Assembly: GCA_963825175.1 (NCBI GenBank)
Contig: CAWGSA010000002.1
Coordinates: 1,426,001-1,490,000 of the forward strand
DNA length: 64,000 bases
Direction: 5' to 3'
Source: DATFTF01 sp963825175
GTDB taxonomy: Bacteria; Acidobacteriota; Thermoanaerobaculia; UBA5066; Gp7-AA6
Shown here: positions 25,001-32,162 of the stretch, piece by piece
Layout: every line of letters begins with the position of its first letter
Position numbering within the stretch: position 1 is the first letter of the stretch
The notes under the pieces: model-generated
Told to the model about the DNA's origin: nothing
Seen by the model: the letters and a program-made list of their open reading frames with translations, nothing else
Database searches by the model: none
Made by a program: the position numbers and the translations under genes

Positions 25001-25714
25001 GCGGGCCAGCGGCTGGAGCCAGGGGAGAATCCCCTTCTTGCGCGTTTCCTCCGCGGTCGGGGCGGGCAGCGTCCGCGCCAGGGCCGCCTGTCCGTCCCTG
25101 GTGTAGAACTCTCCGAATACCGCGTCCTTGTAGGGGTAGGCGCCGTTGTTGTAGAGCGCCGAGCCCCACAGCATCGAACCGTGCCGCATCATGGAGGTGG
25201 AGACGGCGGTGACCTCGCGGGGATGGCACTTCTCGGTGCCGCACGCCTCGCGCGCCACGCGCAGGTCGCCGGGGTTGACGAAGCGGACGTACTGCGCGCT
25301 CTCGCTCTCCCACCGCGCCGCGGGTCGCTCGGGGTTGCCCGACCCCGGCCACCAGCTCACATGCCGAGGAAGGACGTGCGCCTGCTTCTTCACCTTTTCA
25401 TAGATCTTCGATCCCGGCGCCGCGCCGGCGGGAAGGGTCGCCGCGCCGTTGCCGCCGTGGCAATCCACGCACGCGGCACGGACGACGTTGCTCTCGTGCC
25501 CGTTGGCCGCGTCGGTCTGGACGTGACAGCTCACGCAGCCGGAGGCCGGAGCCGGCGCCAGGGCCTGGGGGGCCGGGGCCTGGGGCGCCGAGGCCTGGCC
25601 GCTCGACCATCCGAAGCCGACGGTGCCTGCCAGCAGCAGCGCCGCCCCCAGAAGGGGCGCGGCTCCGGATCGCCTCTCGGGCGGGCCAGGACGCGGGAAA
25701 GCGGGTTGGGTCAT
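22001..25714 (-). CDS. Ten-haem cytochrome with C-terminal beta-propeller (LVIVD-like)
   Basis: A 1237-residue exported protein. After a signal-like N-terminus and an Ala/Pro linker there are ten haem sites: CVSCH (60), CVDCH (82), an expanded C-GTEK-CH at 158-164 (CX4CH), CTACH, CIVCH, CVDCH, CIDCH, CQTCH, CFGCH and CTDCH before about residue 770. From about 775 to 1160 short repeats of the type YVAGGSKGLVILDIQDPERP (also YAFVCDADGVKVLDVTDLAH, YLYAASGSDGLVVYDV) form an LVIVD-type propeller. The gene lies 13 bases downstream of a barrel gene on the same strand. It is probably periplasmic or on the outer surface and electron-conducting. It is larger than OmcA/MtrC-type proteins and I do not know a named homologue. 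Confidence 0.88.
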   Translation of the reverse strand: MTQPAFPRPGPPERRSGAAPLLGAALLLAGTVGFGWSSGQASAPQAPAPQALAPAPASGCVSCHVQTDAANGHESNVVRAACVDCHGGNGAATLPAGAAPGSKIYEKVKKQAHVLPRHVSWWPGSGNPERPAARWESESAQYVRFVNPGDLRVAREACGTEKCHPREVTAVSTSMMRHGSMLWGSALYNNGAYPYKDAVFGEFYTRDGQAALARTLPAPTAEETRKKGILPWLQPLARWEVSQPGNVLRVFERGGLPVPEIANPGSAEETNGRPDDKLSFRSFGTLLRTDPVFLGLQKTRLLDPTLNGLGTNDHPGDYRSSGCTACHMIYANDRDSAHSGPYAKFGHLGQTASTDRTIPREERGHPIKHALTLSIPSSQCIVCHVHPGTNVVNAYYGTMWWDNETDGKLLYPPRSLNRSASEIDRIQRSNPEGSAVRGLWGDTKFLEQVASLNPKLEHTQFADFNGHGWIFRNVYWHDDKGTYLDKDGKPLSFTDPKKFEKAVHMADIHEEKGMHCVDCHFVGDSHGDGKLYGETRAAAKVRCIDCHGDYDKPATLALVDGTDLTKSNTAFGPRFQKRRGKLYQQSALDPSVKWEVVQTVDTITPGNEHYNERSRLAKTMQSDGKTWGSLSDMTKLAHGSNRVACQTCHTAWVTSCFGCHLPMSANRKKPNLHFEGKNSRNWTQYSFQTLRDDVFMLGHDSTVHGNDVTTIRSSCAVLVDSQNANREWLYSQQQTISAGGFSGTAFSPFYSHAIRGGLQTKMCTDCHPSRENDNNAKMAQLLMLGTNFYNFIGRYAYVAEGSSGFAAVAVTEHDEPQAVLGSSLHAMAYPERFRDFVSGGRRLSEARRHRGKDVRSLQLRGEYLYAASGSDGLVVYDVANIDNKGFSQRIQTAPVSPLGQRLYVRSKDATAVASPSTMALDPTRPNLPVNEEAKIHPMYGYIYFTDRKEGLIVVPAATLLDGDPTNNFLERAITFNPDGRLTGAVGLTIVGTYAYVSTDHGLVVVSLDKVPKRLSIVTEVGAPDLNKPHAVAVQFRYAFVCDADGVKVLDVTDLAHPRPTGTVVRLPEANEIYLSRTYAYVAGGSKGLVILDIQDPERPKLDQVYNADGALSDTRDVKLGMTNNSLFAYVADGRNGLKVLQLLSPDQTPGIYGFSPRPTPRLIATYKTSGPAVAISKGLDRDRAVDESGNQLAVFGRRGARPFDQSEMYRMYLKGDKIWTVSDSPPASPQEFRPPSQ

Positions 25715-25727
25715 GCCTCGTGCCTCG

Positions 25728-27497
25728 TCAGTACGCGAACACCAGCGACGCGAAGCCCTGGTAGAGCAGGCGCGACTTCGCGCCGCAAGGGCTGTCGCAG
25801 ACGGAAGAGTAGATCTGCTTGAAGCCGCGCCCCGGCGTGAACCCCGCGCCCCCGACGACGACCTGGATCTGCTGGTTCAAGTCCGGCCGCCAGCGAAACC
25901 CCAGGCCGTAGTCGAAGCCGATCTCCCGATCGATGTTGGGCTGAAAGAGGAGCAGCTCCAGAGGCTCGGTGTGGTCGAAGCGCAGGTAGTTGCCGTTCAA
26001 AATGAACTCGAGCTTGGGCGTCAACCGGAAATCGAACATCAGGCCGTACAGGAACAGCCCGGGGTTGACGTAATTGGCCTGCCCCTCGTCCTTGGACGAC
26101 CGCAGGTCCGGGATCAGGCTGTTGGCGTTGACGAGCTTGACGCCGGTCTGCGTCAGGGGGATGGCTTCCCGGTTCCAGAACGAGAAGGGTCCGCCTGCGA
26201 ACTTGGGGTCGTCGAAGATCGCGGAGAAACCGCGCGCCTTCCCGTCGGTCGGGTTGCTGTCGCCGGAAGACCAGAATCCGGTCAGGACCGGTCTCCACCA
26301 GTCGACGTCCACGGAAAGCTCGAGAGCGGCCATCTGCGCGTTGACGTCGGTGCGGCGTCCGGCCGTCGGGTTGTGGTCGTCCGTTCCAAAGGCCTCATAG
26401 AACGCGTGCGAGATGTTCAGGCGTCCGATGTGCCCCTCTCCGGTCCACCCGGCGTAGCCCACGTGGAGCGCGTGCGGCGCGACGTCCCCGATCGGAGCGG
26501 GCCGCACCAGGAACCCGTTCTCGTCGAAGTGCCGGGTGGGATCGTCGTCGTTGTACAGGACCGAGAGCTGCGTGGTGTAGCCCTGCCAGATGAAATCCTG
26601 CGCGTAGAAGTTGGCGATGCCCACGTGCTGGTGCCGCTGGTGGAGCGTGTTCAGGCCCGAGTTGGTGTCCTTCTCCAGCTGATCGAAGAACGCGAGGTTC
26701 CACTGGTAGCGGTTGGAAGCGAAGTTGCCGAACAGGCGCAAACCGTCGTTGTTGTCGGCGAACACGAAGCCGCGGAAATCGCTGGTGAAACCCTGGATGC
26801 CGGCGCGCAGCGACATGAAATCGTAGGAGGGGGAGACGTCGAAGAGCTTGACCTCGCCAAACGCCTCCTGGAGGCCGATGTACCGGTCGGTGCGCGTGTT
26901 CAACTTGCGCACGTCGATGTTGACGATGCCGTTCTCGTTGGCGTGGAGGTAGTTGAAGTTGCCGACCGGAGTCACGCGCAGCTCCCAGTCGCGCGGCTTG
27001 AAGGCGCTGTCGCCGTGGAAGAGGGAGACGGTGAAGATCACTTCCTGAACGAACGAGCCCTGCTCTCCCTTGCCGAAGAACTCCTCGTTGCCGGGCCGCT
27101 GCCCCGAGACGTCGCTTCCCACCGGGATCCGGCGGGCTTCGCCGATCGAGTCGGAGATCGCGTTGATGTTGAGGAACGTGCCCTGTCCGAAGAGGGGGTA
27201 GTCCCCTTTGAGGACGTTCTGGTGGTAGGGATCGAGGGGCCGCCCGCGCTGGTATCGGCCCCAGTCCGGGAACCCGATTCTCCAGCGATCGGGCACCGGG
27301 ACGATGTCGCCGGGGGGAACGCTGTCCCCGCCGCCGGAAAAGCCCAGCGGTTGCCCCGCCGGCGAGCCGGCGGTCGGGGGACTCTGAGGCGGCGGCGGGG
27401 AAGCCGGCGCCGCCGACTGCTGAGACAGGAGGGGCGTGCCCATGCAGAAGCCGAGCGTCCACAGACAGGCCCCCCGCAATCTTTCGCGGTGCATCAC
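25728..27497 (-). CDS. Large outer-membrane beta-barrel (porin-like)
   Basis: A 589-residue protein with a short N-terminal hydrophobic stretch, a Pro/Ala/Gln linker to about residue 70, then a long beta-barrel. The barrel shows alternating hydrophobics, many aromatic girdle residues and a terminal FASLVFAY ending in an aromatic residue as required by the BAM machinery. It has no haem motifs. Together with the ten-haem cytochrome directly downstream on the same strand it has the layout of a porin-cytochrome conduit, in which the barrel insulates the haem chain through the outer membrane. The start, MMH at 27497 or 27494, is not well resolved. Confidence 0.82.
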   Translation of the reverse strand: MMHRERLRGACLWTLGFCMGTPLLSQQSAAPASPPPPQSPPTAGSPAGQPLGFSGGGDSVPPGDIVPVPDRWRIGFPDWGRYQRGRPLDPYHQNVLKGDYPLFGQGTFLNINAISDSIGEARRIPVGSDVSGQRPGNEEFFGKGEQGSFVQEVIFTVSLFHGDSAFKPRDWELRVTPVGNFNYLHANENGIVNIDVRKLNTRTDRYIGLQEAFGEVKLFDVSPSYDFMSLRAGIQGFTSDFRGFVFADNNDGLRLFGNFASNRYQWNLAFFDQLEKDTNSGLNTLHQRHQHVGIANFYAQDFIWQGYTTQLSVLYNDDDPTRHFDENGFLVRPAPIGDVAPHALHVGYAGWTGEGHIGRLNISHAFYEAFGTDDHNPTAGRRTDVNAQMAALELSVDVDWWRPVLTGFWSSGDSNPTDGKARGFSAIFDDPKFAGGPFSFWNREAIPLTQTGVKLVNANSLIPDLRSSKDEGQANYVNPGLFLYGLMFDFRLTPKLEFILNGNYLRFDHTEPLELLLFQPNIDREIGFDYGLGFRWRPDLNQQIQVVVGGAGFTPGRGFKQIYSSVCDSPCGAKSRLLYQGFASLVFAY

Positions 27498-27568
27498 AGA
27501 ATGTCTCTTTCTTCGGAGCCCGTGGTTTCTCGAAAGATGCCTGGGGGATTCTTTGGCCGCGCCCTCTT

Positions 27569-27603
27569 CCTGTCAAGGGAGAAGAGGCCCGCTCCTTGAC
27601 AGG
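27569..27603. promoter_or_regulatory. Inverted repeat containing two back-to-back TTGACA hexamers
   Basis: CCTGTCAAGG (27569-27578) and CCTTGACAGG (27594-27603) are perfect inverted copies 15 bases apart. Each arm contains TTGACA reading outward, the consensus -35. They lie between the divergent barrel gene (minus) and the HbpS-like gene (plus). A -10-like AAGAAT follows on the minus strand after 17 bases; the plus side has only a weak TAGCGT. This could be a mirrored promoter or an operator that covers both. Confidence 0.45.
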
Positions 27604-27667
27604 ATGCGACGAACCATCTAGCGTCAGGCCACCCGTTCCCGTTCTCGGAGGCGTGGCCGGAGGGGCA

Positions 27668-29449
27668 ATGAGGAAACTTTCTCTCTTAATCCTCCTCTTG
27701 ACGGCGGCCACCGCGCTGGCGGGAGACGGACCGTCCGTCCTGTCGCCCCACGCGACGGTCACGGTGGCGGCCCGCAACCCGACGTCGGCTGAGGCCGTGT
27801 TCCTGACAGCGGCGGATGTCCGCGCGGTGGTTGAGTTCGCGGCGGCGCAGGCACTCCAACTCGGCCGCCGGGCGGTGATCGTGGTGGTCGACCGCGAGAC
27901 CAACGTCCTCGCCGTTTATCAGACGGCTGGCGCGCCGCGGCGCCTTCACTTCAGCGGCCGTCGCGACGGCACCGCCGTCAACGACGGGAGTCACGGATTG
28001 GACGGCTTGACGCTCGCCCCCAACGGCGACGCGCCTGGACCCGGAATCGTCGTGGCCGGCGCGCGCGTCCCCGATCCGACGGTCCTGGCCGCGCTCTCCA
28101 AGGCAGGCACCGCCGCCGTCTTCGAGACGACCGGAAACGCCTTCACCACGCGCACCGCCTCGTTCATCATCCAGGAGCATTTCCCGCCCGGCATCGACTT
28201 CACCTCGGGAGGCCCGCTCTTCGGCGTGCAGTTTTCCAACCTTCCGTGCTCGGACGTCAAGCCGCTCGACCTGGCGGCGGGAAACCTCGCGCTTCCCCTG
28301 GGCCTGTCGGGAGACCCGGGCGGGCTCCCTCTGTACAAGAACGGCCAGCCGGTGGGCGCGATCGGGGTCGAAGCCGACGGCGAATACACCGTCGACTTCA
28401 CACCGGAGATCAAGACCCCGACGGACGAAGAGCTGATCGCGCTCGCCGGGACGCGGGGTTTCGAGTCGCCGGCTTCGATCCGCGGGGACCAGATCTTTGT
28501 CAACGGGCTGCGCCTTCCCTTCGCCGACGCCGACGAGCCGGCTCCCGGGAACATTGTGCCGCTCCTTCCGGACGCACTCTTTGCGCCCGGGTTCGCGCCG
28601 CGCGACGGTCTGCCTTCGCGGTTCGTGTCCGTCACGGTGCGCGGCATTCCGGCGACCGCCGATCCGCGCTTCTTCCCGGCGCGCGGCAGCGCCGCCGCCG
28701 GCGGACTGACCGCGGCCGAGGTCGAGCAGCTCCTGGCCCAGGCCTTGACCCAGGCCTATAAGACCCGGGCGGCGATCCGGCAGCCGCTCGGCAGCTTCGC
28801 GCAAGTCAACGTGACGGTGGTCGACGCCTCCGGCGCGATCCTGGGGATCGTACGAACGCCCGACGCCCCGGTTTTCGGTTTCGACGTGTCCAGCCAGAAG
28901 GCGCGGGCGGCGGCGTTTCTCTCTTCCTCCGGCGCGGGGGCTGCGCTGACCGCCGCCGGCTTATCCGAGTACGTCTCGCGCGGCGCCGCAGACGGTCTGA
29001 CTCTGGACGGGCACATCGCGTTCTCCGACCGCGCCAACGGTTTCCTGTCGCGTCCCTTCTTTCCCGACGGCATCGATGGGACGGCGGAAGGACCCTTCTC
29101 CCGTCCCATCTCGCAATGGAGCCCCTTCAACGTCGGGCTCCAGATCGATCTGCTCCGGAACGCTTTGGTCGGTGCCGTCGATGGAAGCAAGCCCTTGTCC
29201 GGCCCGTGCACGGCGATCCCGCAGGTCCCCAACGGCATCCAGATCTTTCCCGGCAGCGTTCCGCTGTACAGGAACGGCGTTCTGGTCGGCGGGCTCGGCA
29301 TCTCCGGGGACGGCGTGGATCAGGACGACATCATCTCCTTCATGGGAGGTGCCGGCTTCGAAGCCCCCGAGGCCATTCGTTCTGACCAGTTCTTCGTGCG
29401 CGGCGTGCGTCTCCCGTTCATCAAGTTCCCGCGGCATCCTGATCTGTGA
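27668..29449 (+). CDS. Exported protein with two GlcG/HbpS-like (haem-binding) domains
   Basis: 593 residues from ATG 27668 (GGAGGGG upstream) with signal peptide MRKLSLLILLLTAATALA. Two copies of the HbpS/GlcG (DUF336) fold can be aligned: each begins with a helix containing AVVEFAAAQALQLGR or VEQLLAQALTQAYKTR. Each then shows VIVVVDRETNVLAVYQT or VNVTVVDASGAILGIVRT, and each ends with PLYKNGQPVGAIGVEADG or PLYRNGVLVGGLGISGDG. Characterised single-domain relatives bind or degrade haem or sense it. Here the duplicate is secreted and starts an operon of multihaem proteins, so haem capture or storage for cytochrome assembly is plausible. It is divergent from the barrel gene. Confidence 0.82.
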   Translation: MRKLSLLILLLTAATALAGDGPSVLSPHATVTVAARNPTSAEAVFLTAADVRAVVEFAAAQALQLGRRAVIVVVDRETNVLAVYQTAGAPRRLHFSGRRDGTAVNDGSHGLDGLTLAPNGDAPGPGIVVAGARVPDPTVLAALSKAGTAAVFETTGNAFTTRTASFIIQEHFPPGIDFTSGGPLFGVQFSNLPCSDVKPLDLAAGNLALPLGLSGDPGGLPLYKNGQPVGAIGVEADGEYTVDFTPEIKTPTDEELIALAGTRGFESPASIRGDQIFVNGLRLPFADADEPAPGNIVPLLPDALFAPGFAPRDGLPSRFVSVTVRGIPATADPRFFPARGSAAAGGLTAAEVEQLLAQALTQAYKTRAAIRQPLGSFAQVNVTVVDASGAILGIVRTPDAPVFGFDVSSQKARAAAFLSSSGAGAALTAAGLSEYVSRGAADGLTLDGHIAFSDRANGFLSRPFFPDGIDGTAEGPFSRPISQWSPFNVGLQIDLLRNALVGAVDGSKPLSGPCTAIPQVPNGIQIFPGSVPLYRNGVLVGGLGISGDGVDQDDIISFMGGAGFEAPEAIRSDQFFVRGVRLPFIKFPRHPDL

Positions 29450-29465
29450 GTCGACGAAGATCAAC

Positions 29466-30608
29466 TTGAAGCTCCTTCGCGTCCCTCTCCTCGCGCTCGC
29501 CGCGCTCTGTGCCCTGGCCTCCGTTCTCGGCGCAGCCCAATTTGTCGGCCCCAACAAGTGCTCCTCCTGCCACGACCACGAGAAGCAGAAGGCGTGGGCG
29601 GACCAGGACAAGCACGCCAAGGCCCTTGCGCAGCTGGAGGACAAGAACGCCGGCAAATACGCCAAGGCGATCGGTCTGGCCGATCCTTACGACTTGAAGG
29701 GCGCCTGCGTGAAATGCCACGCCACGGTCTTCAACGGAGACGCCAACGCCGGAGTGTCCTGCGAGACCTGCCATGGCGCGGGCAGCGACTACGTCGAGCC
29801 GCACCAGCAGAAGGGTTCCTACGCCAAGGCCATCACGCAGGGAATGTTCGACACGCGCGGGAACTATCCGGTGTGGGCCAAGATGTGCCTGGACTGCCAC
29901 ATCATGCGCGACGCCAAGCTCGTGGCGGCGGGGCACAAGTCGGGCGCGGACTTCGAGGTCGGCGCGGCGAGCCAGAAGATCGTTCACTGGGCGCCGACGT
30001 ACGACTTCAGCAGGCTGACCGCGCTCGGCAAAGGCGCGGCTGGAAAGGCCGGAGGCGGACCCGCTCCCGCTCCCAAGCAGGCTCCCGCGCCCACCAAGCC
30101 CGTGGCGACCGCGCCGCCGGCGGCCGGCAAGCCCACCGCTCCTCCCAAACCGGCGAGCCCGGAGGCTGCGCCGGCGCGCCCCTCGCAGCGGCCGGTGGAG
30201 CCCGTCCGTCCCACCGCGCCGGCCACGGCCGCGCCGAGCCGTCCGGCGCCGGCCTCGCCCGCGCCGACGCGCGCCGCGGCGGCGACACCCGAGAAGAGGC
30301 AGACGCCGGCGCCGGAGAAGACCTGGACGCCGGTCACGCGCGAAGGAATCACGATCCAGATTCGCGCGACCCCGATCCCGACGGTCACTCCGATCGTCGC
30401 GGCCGCGCCCGTTCGCGAGAAGAGGATGATGGAAGCGCCACCTGCCCAGGGCAGACCGAACCCGCCTCCTGCCCGCCGTCCCGCGCCCGCTCGGCGGCCG
30501 CGGCCCAAGCGCCCGCCCGCCGCGGTCAGCCCGCCGCCGCCCGCGCCTACGCCGACGGCGACGAAGCTTCCGGCGCCGCAGGAGCCGCCGCGGCGGCCGC
30601 CTCACTAG
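29466..30608 (+). CDS. Tetrahaem cytochrome (c554-like) with long disordered tail
   Basis: 380 residues, starting at TTG 29466 (KLLRVPLLALAALCALASVL signal). Four haem sites: CSSCH, CVKCH, CETCH and CLDCH, within residues about 33-150. The surrounding text (CSSCHDHEKQKAWADQDKH and SYAKAITQGMFDTRG) resembles cytochrome c554 / c' multihaem proteins. Residues about 180-380 are a Pro/Ala/Arg-rich, highly basic tail with no fold, ending PPRRPPH. The cytochrome part is periplasmic; the tail could contact the peptidoglycan or outer membrane. No ATG or strong ribosome site exists at the start, which is a caution. Confidence 0.85.
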   Translation: MKLLRVPLLALAALCALASVLGAAQFVGPNKCSSCHDHEKQKAWADQDKHAKALAQLEDKNAGKYAKAIGLADPYDLKGACVKCHATVFNGDANAGVSCETCHGAGSDYVEPHQQKGSYAKAITQGMFDTRGNYPVWAKMCLDCHIMRDAKLVAAGHKSGADFEVGAASQKIVHWAPTYDFSRLTALGKGAAGKAGGGPAPAPKQAPAPTKPVATAPPAAGKPTAPPKPASPEAAPARPSQRPVEPVRPTAPATAAPSRPAPASPAPTRAAAATPEKRQTPAPEKTWTPVTREGITIQIRATPIPTVTPIVAAAPVREKRMMEAPPAQGRPNPPPARRPAPARRPRPKRPPAAVSPPPPAPTPTATKLPAPQEPPRRPPH

Positions 30609-30622
30609 GACGATCCGGCCCC

Positions 30623-32149
30623 ATGGAGCAGAAAGACCTCACCCGCGCCTTCCCGCACGCCCTCTCCGCGGCCGAGAGCACGCTCGAGATCGAGGAGCTT
30701 CGCCGCCATGCCGTGTTCGAAGGCATGTCCGAGGCCCTGCTCAAGAAAGTCCAGCCCTACATCCTGGATGCCCGCTATGAAGCGGGCCAGCTGATCCTGC
30801 GCGAAGGGGAGTACTCCGATGCCGCCTACTACGTCGTGTCCGGCGTGGTCGAGGTCCTCCTGACGCAGCTCCCGACCGTCCAGCTCGCTCCGGCGGAAAA
30901 GAAGGGGGGGCGGCGGACCCGCATCTCCCGGGCGCGGGAGAAGGTCATCGGCCGCGGGCGGTCCGAGAGCGGAACGATCATTCTCGCCGACATCCCCGCC
31001 GACATCAAGAGCGGCCAGCAGGTCCTCCTGGAGCGCGGCGAGATCTTCGGGGAGATCTCGGCGCTTTCGCGGTACCCGGTCTCGGCCACCGTCCGGGCCC
31101 GTTCGGACGTGAAGTGTCTGATGATCCGGACTCCGGCGCTGCGCCTGTTGCAGCGCTCGGCGCCGACGTTCAAGGAGTTCGTGGACCAGCGGTACCGGTC
31201 GAGGTCCCTCTCCACACACCTGCGCAACGTGGAGCTCTTCGCCCGCTGCGACGAGAAGTTCCTGCGGGCCCTGAAGGACAGGGTGGAGCTGCGATCGTAC
31301 GAGCCCGGCGAGCTGATCGCCGAGGAGGGCTCCGCCGCCGACGCGTTCTTCCTGGTGCGCGGCGGTTACGTGAAGGTGTCGGCGCGCTCGGGGGCGGCGG
31401 ACCTGGCTCTGACCTATCTGCGCAAGGGCGACTTCTTCGGCGAGTCCGCGCTGCTCCTCGACGAGCCGTGGCCCTTCTCGTTCTCCGCGATCGAGAGTGT
31501 CGAGCTGGTGAAGATCTCCCGCGCCGATTTCGGCGCCCTGCTCGACAGCGCCACGGAGCTCAAGCAGGAGCTGTGGGACGTGACGCTCGACCGCCTCAAG
31601 CAACGCGGGGCGGCGGTGCGCCAGCCGGTGGGGTCCGAGTACCTCCAGATGGCGATGGAGACGGGCCTGATCCACGGAGAGAGCGTCCTCTTGATCGACC
31701 TGTCCACCTGCACCCGGTGCGACGACTGCGTCCGGGCCTGCGCCGACACCCATGAAGGGATCCCGCGCTTCATCCGGGAAGGTTTCAAGTTCAAGAACTG
31801 GCTCGTGCCCGCCTCCTGCTACCAGTGCACCGATCCGGTCTGCATGATCGGCTGTCCGACCGGAGCGATCACCCGGCCCATCGGAACGACCGAAGTGTCG
31901 ATCGATCCGATGACCTGCATCGGCTGCGGCAACTGCGTCCGCCGCTGCCCGTGGGGCAACATCGTCAACGTGCCTTACAGCCATCCCGTCCTGAAGAAGG
32001 ACATCCAGCTGGCGACCAAGTGCGACCTGTGCCTGGACCGGGAGCGTCCGGCCTGCGTGCAGATGTGCCCGCACGGCTCGGCCATCCGCGTCTCCTTCAA
32101 GGACGTGACGCAGCTGAACTCCTCTCTGCCGGTGATCGTCTCTCGATGA
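30623..32149 (+). CDS. Two cNMP-binding domains plus four [4Fe-4S] ferredoxin protein
   Basis: 508 residues without a signal peptide. Residues 25-185 and 200-320 are two CRP-type cyclic-nucleotide domains, each with the FGE of the phosphate cassette (IFGEISALSRY, FFGESALLLDE). In both, the Arg that grips the cyclic phosphate is replaced (Val, Trp). Residues 355-490 contain the four-cluster pattern of HybA/DmsB-like electron-transfer subunits: CTRCDDCVRAC, CYQCTDPVCMIGCP, CIGCGNCVRRCP, CDLC and CVQMCP. It has no DNA-binding domain. It probably shuttles electrons between a cytoplasmic donor and the membrane protein next door. The haem genes on both sides place it in the electron conduit. Confidence 0.88.
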   Translation: MEQKDLTRAFPHALSAAESTLEIEELRRHAVFEGMSEALLKKVQPYILDARYEAGQLILREGEYSDAAYYVVSGVVEVLLTQLPTVQLAPAEKKGGRRTRISRAREKVIGRGRSESGTIILADIPADIKSGQQVLLERGEIFGEISALSRYPVSATVRARSDVKCLMIRTPALRLLQRSAPTFKEFVDQRYRSRSLSTHLRNVELFARCDEKFLRALKDRVELRSYEPGELIAEEGSAADAFFLVRGGYVKVSARSGAADLALTYLRKGDFFGESALLLDEPWPFSFSAIESVELVKISRADFGALLDSATELKQELWDVTLDRLKQRGAAVRQPVGSEYLQMAMETGLIHGESVLLIDLSTCTRCDDCVRACADTHEGIPRFIREGFKFKNWLVPASCYQCTDPVCMIGCPTGAITRPIGTTEVSIDPMTCIGCGNCVRRCPWGNIVNVPYSHPVLKKDIQLATKCDLCLDRERPACVQMCPHGSAIRVSFKDVTQLNSSLPVIVSR

Positions 32150-32162
32150 CCCGCGCGCCGGC

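Noticed and set aside
22547..25822. A 1091-codon open frame on the plus strand opposite the ten-haem cytochrome
   Set aside because: It mirrors the codon pattern of the real gene, has no recognisable motifs and is rich in Arg/Gly/Val as expected for an antisense frame in GC-rich DNA.
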